Both the position numbers and the translations under genes were made by a program. DNA of 64,000 nucleotides from Rosa chinensis (lineage: Eukaryota > Streptophyta > Magnoliopsida > Rosales > Rosaceae): assembly GCF_002994745.2 (NCBI RefSeq), contig NC_037090.1, forward strand, positions 34,247,501-34,311,500. Reading direction: 5' to 3'. Positions 59,053-64,000 of the stretch are shown one piece after another (position 1 is the first letter of the stretch; each line of letters starts with the position of its first letter). Below the pieces are notes generated by a model. The model saw only the letters and a list, made by a program, of their open reading frames with translations, was not told the DNA's origin and did no database searches.

Positions 59053-60852
59053 CTTCCTCCCTTCTGCCTCCTAAACCGAACAGCAGTAGCTGAGTATATA
59101 ACCAAAACTATCACGTCTCCATCTATCTGCACCAACTTTAGCTCTTACACAGTTTTAACTTTACCATCAAGATCAGCCTTCATCAAAACTCGGTAAGCCT
59201 TGAGTCTCTATTTCATTAAACCTGATAAAAGGTTTTCTATTTTGCAATTTCTCTGATCTTATTCCGCCTCTCAAAATTAATTCAACTTAGATTGGATTTT
59301 TGTGATTTGTGTTAAAAATTAATCGATTTTTGAATTTCAGGATATTTACGAAGAGACTGTAGCAAAGAGACTTTGTTTTTCAAATTTCAGGTCTTTTTTT
59401 CTTTTTTGACTTTGTCAAGGGGAACCCAAAGGCTTCCTAGACCCAAGATAAACCCCTTCGGCACATGTGAAATGCTCCAACTGTGCATTGCAGCACTTCG
59501 AATTTCAAATCTTACTTTCTCCTTATTGTTTTGAATTTTGTCTTTTTTAATTATGATGGATTTTAATTCTGGGTGAAATCATTGAGGTAAATCAATCAGT
59601 GTATTGGTAGAAAAGTTCAAATGGATTGATTCTAATGAAAAAAAGTATCAGTCTTTGTAAATCAAGATGGAGATATTCCAATTGGACAGACAGTGATGCA
59701 AATTTGCACTTCGGAGGTGTTGGGTCTGACAAGATGACACTAATACTATTGCTTCATGAGATTTATATTATGGTTTTCGATATAATCAATAACAAAGAAT
59801 TTTATATGAACTTCAATCTTGGCTAGGGACGTAAAGCTTGTAATTTATGTTTCACTTCTTCGACACTAATCAGAAGGGTTTGGTTTGCAGTTGTTAGGCA
59901 ATTAAAGCAAGCTTTGGGATTGGATTGTCTTCTCTATACTCCCGATGCTGATTTTTCATTCTTTGCCAACCCAGCATTTACTTTTCCAAAAGATTACTAC
60001 ATTGAAGGAGAAGGTTTACTGCTGCATCAAGAAAAGATGCCCTTCATTATTGTATTATTGTTTATCATTTGATTATATAAATGGGGATAAAACTCATAAA
60101 AGATGGAAAAAAAATGAGCAAATGAAGCATACAACCAAGAGTGATACTTGGATGAGAAATAAGAAACTACGAACTAACCATTTGACAACCCCCATTTGAA
60201 AGTGCAATAATCTCTAGTCAAGGCTATCGAAACCATTGCACTGCCACGGTTTCGTGATTTTTGAAACACATTATGACAGAACCAAGCTCCTATGTGTATT
60301 TAGGTAGCCATTGCAATAGAAGGATGCAAATTGAACACTTTTCTCAAATTAAACAACCATTCTGCTAAGTGCAAAGCCACAAGTTAAGGTTAAACAATCA
60401 TTGTCCAAGTCTCCAACTGAGTGACTAACCAGTAACCAACTCTCCCAGTCTAATTGTCAAAACAAATTAAAAATAAAGAAAACAAACTAAACTGAAATAC
60501 TGAACTGATTGAAACAAATTAAAGTAAAACAACTCCAAGATCAAATCATCAAACACTTCATCAAAGGTCACAACTTCCAAGCAGCTGCTCTTCATTTTTT
60601 TTCTTACACAAGCCATGAAGCAAAATAGGCAAAGTCACACATTGATTACTGATTTACAGTACATTCTCCTCTATCTCTATTATGAGAGCCTCGAGAGCGG
60701 GGACTCGTGTTGAGGTCAGGAATGAAATCCCTCGCGGGGGCAGGAGGGGGGTCTGTACTAAAACCTAGACCAACGGAAAGCATGGAACTTTAAGTGTACA
60801 ATACGGAAAGTTTCAAAGTTCAAACCACATTCACAGTTAATAAATTAACTAA
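59053..60852. other. Unassigned DNA beside the hAT gene
   Basis: 59100-59400 has leader-like features on the plus strand: TATATAACC at 59095, a GTAAGC donor near 59189 and TTTCAG acceptors near 59339 and 59389. No following exon has a recognised product; the longest frames (59626-59826, 59945-60199) show no motif. 60200-60850 is non-coding, probably the 3' flank of the hAT gene. Confidence 0.3.
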
Positions 60853-61122
60853 TTAAGTATCTTTAGATTTTTTTAATGCCACTTTATTGATTTTATCAGC
60901 TTTTGAGGTTCCACCTGCACTTGTCTTTGAAGGAGTTGCAACCACACTTTTCTTGGAGACTTTTGCAGACTTTGAGATTCCAGCTGCAGTTGCTGGAACA
61001 TCTTCAGTTTCAACCACCACTTGTTTTCCCTTGTCTTGTACATGATCTACAAAAAACAATGAGACATTTAAATTATGGTTAGAACGTCAGCCATCAAATT
61101 AACAAGTGAAATAATGGTAAAT

Positions 61123-63592
61123 TGATAGGAGCATAAAATGCGACGTTTATAATGTTTAAACCCTATATTTTGCTAAGTTATTTCCTTTAACTTGTTCAGT
61201 TTAACTTAGTTAGTATTTTTACAGGTAAAATGGAGTCTCAAAGTTCAAAAATGACTAAGGAACGCATAAGTGCGGCACAAATGAAGAAAAATGAAGAAAT
61301 GGAAGTTCTCCCAGTTTGACAAGGAAAATGAATCCCAGTTGGAGTAGGAGTCTGAAGCTAACATGGACTAGGAGTTCTACTTGAACAAGGAAACCCAATT
61401 CTACTCAAATAAAGAAACTTAGTGTGACAAGGAATCCCTATTGGATAAGGATTACTCAAGAAGGTTCCGAAAGAGTGTAGAAGCATCTCGGGAAAGAAGT
61501 TTGTATTCAACTAGGAAACCTGATTACATATGGATTTCTACTTGCACTAGGAGACCTGTGGAAACTAGGAGAAGCCAAGGAATGTCCTTGAAGTATCTAG
61601 AAGTCTCTTGAATCATCACATGCCGTGCACACAAGAAAGAATACATGTTGGATTCGGTTTTGAAAGAAAAATGGAGTTGGAATTCGAAATGGAAAAGGAT
61701 TGAGAATTGCCGTGACATTCTTGAAGCTTCTAGGGAGTTCTTGACGTCTAGACTTCAACAAAGGAAAAGAGGACACGGATTGGGATGTGTGACGCTACTT
61801 TGATGATGTGGAATTATTTTATTGGTCAAGGGATGTGTCAACCAATCAGAAAATTAGAAGTAACTTTGCCAATCAAGACTAACTTTGAGAATCAAGTAGG
61901 AACGAATTGGGAGAGGCTTTGGGACATCTCCCTATATATACTTTATGTATTTGACTTCCCAAGGTTACAATCTTTCTCCACAATTTCGGTTCTCACTTGT
62001 GTGCTCTTGAGTTTTCAAGTTTTTCACATCTTCAAGTTCCTAGCCCTGCCATCCTCCATCCTTGCCGTGGATTCCACCTTGCGCCACCACCTTGGAGCTG
62101 CTTTGGATCTTTGGGATGTGACTAAGGGTTGTTCATACCACCTTCCATATGTTTTCTTCACTGTTTAGTGTTCTTTTAGATAGAATTTCTGCTTTTGATT
62201 TCTTTTGTGTAAAACCGAAACCATGAGTGTACAATCTGATTTTTGGATTCAGTTTTGATGTTCTTTTCAATGCTTAATGGGTTTATGTGTTCTTGATTCT
62301 TCTTAGTTGCCAAATTCATGGAATGATGATCTGATTTTGTTTGATTGAAATCTTTTATGTGTTCTTGTTCTTTGGTTAGAAACTTAGAATGATTGCATAT
62401 AATTGGAGCTAGTAATTAGGTTTATACTTTGTAACCCTAATTCAATTGAGTAGTAAAGGCGTAGGACATAAGTCAAAATCAGATTATGTATACTTTGAAT
62501 TGACTTGCTTTGAGTACTTGGATTTGCATATTTATTAACCAAACTTTCACATGAACTTAATGATTCGAAAACATGAGATTACAAATTACTTTGATTGTGT
62601 GATACTTGCTTTTGAAATATATTGTTTGAGTACTTTGCTTGATCAATTGTGTAAAGGAAAGTAAAATAAGGGACATTGGTTGCTTTGATCTTTGTTTCTT
62701 GGTTGATAACGTTCCATGGTAACTAATAAGATAAAAAGATTGCATGAATGAATTGATCTTGAATGGTTCTTGATAAATTATTTTCGAAAAGTTCTTCTTT
62801 TACCACCTATGTATATAAAGCATTTTCATTCTTTATTATTTTCTGAAAATTTATATTTTGCTCTTCAAAACCCCCTTGTTCTTGCGTTTTCTTGTTCTTG
62901 TAAATATATAAATCAGTTTTACGTTTTCAGGATGCATGTAAACAGTAAATAATACTTTAGATAATCTGAAAATAATATAAATAATTCAAAAATATTTTTC
63001 TTTGAATTAATTTTTGCCGAAACATGTGGTTGGTGTTTTGTAGGAATTGTTTTGGTGCTTTTTAGGAGTTTGTTATGTGTTTTTTAGGAATTGTGTTTTT
63101 TAGGGATTCTTGTTGGTGTTTTTTAGAGATTTTGTTTCCTACTTATTTTAGGTTTCCTAATTAGTGTAGAAGTAGTAATCCTTGTTGTATATGGATTCCT
63201 AATGTGACTATGACTTGTAAATTGTATATAAGTAGGATTAGGATTTCCAAAACCCATTCTATGTTGTATTTCTCTCTAAATGTCGAATTGTGTGACTATA
63301 TATACTTGTATATTTCGTTGCTTTCATGTTTGTCTCTCTTATTTTCGTGTGAAATATATATCTTTCTCTCTAGTTCTTTGTTGTTCAGAATTTTATGCAT
63401 GTTTGTGCTTGTGATTTTCGTGTGAACTTGTACATGGTTTCTAATAGTTTTGTGTGATGTATATTCTCTGCTTCCTTGATTTCGTTAGTTGCATGTTGTA
63501 CCCTCAATCCTCGGTTTGAACGATCCCTGCTTATTCTATACTAACAATGTTTCTTTTCAGGGTTTAAATTGGCACTTGTTCCGATTGTATCA
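61123..63592 (+). mobile_element. Solo LTR (2,470 bp), related to the 6.4 kb element
   Basis: It starts TGATAGGAGCATAAAATG and ends CCGATTGTATCA, with the 5 bp duplication TAAAT at 61118-61122 and 63593-63597. The start and the block GAACGATCCCTGCTTAT near 63520 match the LTRs at 38198 and 42795, but most of the length does not, so it is a different subfamily. There is no primer site, interior or second LTR. It sits in the last intron of the hAT gene, antisense to it. Confidence 0.88.
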
Positions 63593-63599
63593 TAAATGA

Positions 63600-63609
63600 G
63601 GGGGGGGGG
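63600..63609 (+). repeat. Poly-G tract next to the solo LTR
   Basis: A run of ten G residues directly after the LTR target duplication, within the hAT intron. Confidence 0.85.
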
Positions 63610-64000
63610 AACAAAGATTCATAAAAAATAAGTAGTTGTACCTCTTTCCATTTTCTCATAAAATTCAAGCTCTTCTATTGTTGGATTGATCATCTTTCTT
63701 TTTTATCCAATTTTGCAAACAAATTAATGCCTTCACACTTTTAGGAGTTAAAGAACTCCTAAAAAGAGTCAATGACTCTCCCACCAGTACTAAAGTAAGA
63801 CTCAGATGCAACTGTGCTGACTTGGATTGCAAGTACTTCCCTTGCAACAGCAGCAAGGTTTGGATATGCAGCCATTTATCTTCCACCATGTAAGCAGCTT
63901 CCACTCTTCATCTTCTTTGGGCTTCTCCATTGGATCAAGGAGGTATCTATCCACTTCACTCTCAGCAACAACTTCTTTAGATTCTGCTAGGGCTCTCTGC

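Larger units (their letters stand above)
60853..64000 (-). pseudogene. hAT transposase gene, 3' part (partial, frameshifted, intron with solo LTR)
   Basis: The minus strand from 64000 to 63642 encodes the C-terminal dimerisation region of an Ac/hobo/Tam3 transposase: DRYLLDP, EEWKLLTWWK, then in a second frame YPNLAAVAREVLAIQVSTVA and SESYFSTGGRVIDSF, then RSSLTPKSVKALICLQNWIK. The frame changes after WWKI. One extra T in the run near 63759 gives a TAG after DSF. After a GT donor (63641-63640) and an AG acceptor (61048-61047) a last exon (61046-60853) joins in frame through a split codon. It reads DHVQDKGKQ and continues with a lysine-, serine- and threonine-rich tail to a stop (KKSKDT). The N-terminal zinc-finger and catalytic parts are outside the window. 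The intron contains the solo LTR 61123-63592. The two frame faults suggest a dead copy unless they are sequencing errors. Confidence 0.75.

Overview
This is a stretch of plant nuclear DNA, most likely from a eudicot. Evidence is an intron-containing GPAT-family acyltransferase gene, AT-rich intergenic DNA, and LTR retrotransposons primed by plant-type tRNA sites, together with TRIM, Pack-MULE, hAT, CACTA and SINE remains. The species cannot be fixed from the sequence; several repeat types recall rosids, which is only an impression. Only one gene looks intact. There is no operon-like organisation and no sign of bacterial or viral genes.

Layout. 1-311 is the end of an hAT-like element. 312-9666 is decayed repeat DNA with a well-bounded tRNA-derived SINE (8772-8899). 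9667-34979 is a nested composite: a roughly 2.4 kb Pack-MULE (9 bp target duplication, inverted ends) carrying broken exons of an RRP6-like exosome nuclease. Those exons are split by a 658 bp TRIM (10350-11007), a 9.0 kb non-autonomous LTR element (11274-20302) and a 14.1 kb non-coding LTR element (20310-34421). The last of these holds a second MULE (22724-24414). 34980-37355 is a decayed Ty3/gypsy gag region. 37361-46539 is a solo LTR related to the 9 kb element, interrupted by a very young non-autonomous LTR element (38198-44562).

The gene-bearing part is 46.5-64 kb. A two-exon GPAT gene lies on the minus strand (50401-48593, 539 aa). Downstream of it come a small MULE-like element with inverted ends (52201-53508) and a multi-exon ABCA-type ABC transporter pseudogene (about 57115-54665, minus strand) with stops, frameshifts, a changed Walker A and a deleted ABC signature. 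A CACTA-type terminus sits at 58741-59052. Last is the 3' part of an hAT transposase gene (minus strand, running off the window end) whose last intron holds a solo LTR (61123-63592).

The most unusual observation is in the two related long-LTR families (LTRs at 11274-13884, 17671-20302 and the solo copy 37361-46539). Each LTR carries an array of short near-perfect hairpins, most with a GGG loop. The array is enclosed by two candidate long-range complementary pairs. Several stems differ in sequence between the families while keeping their pairing, which suggests a conserved RNA or DNA structure that I do not recognise.
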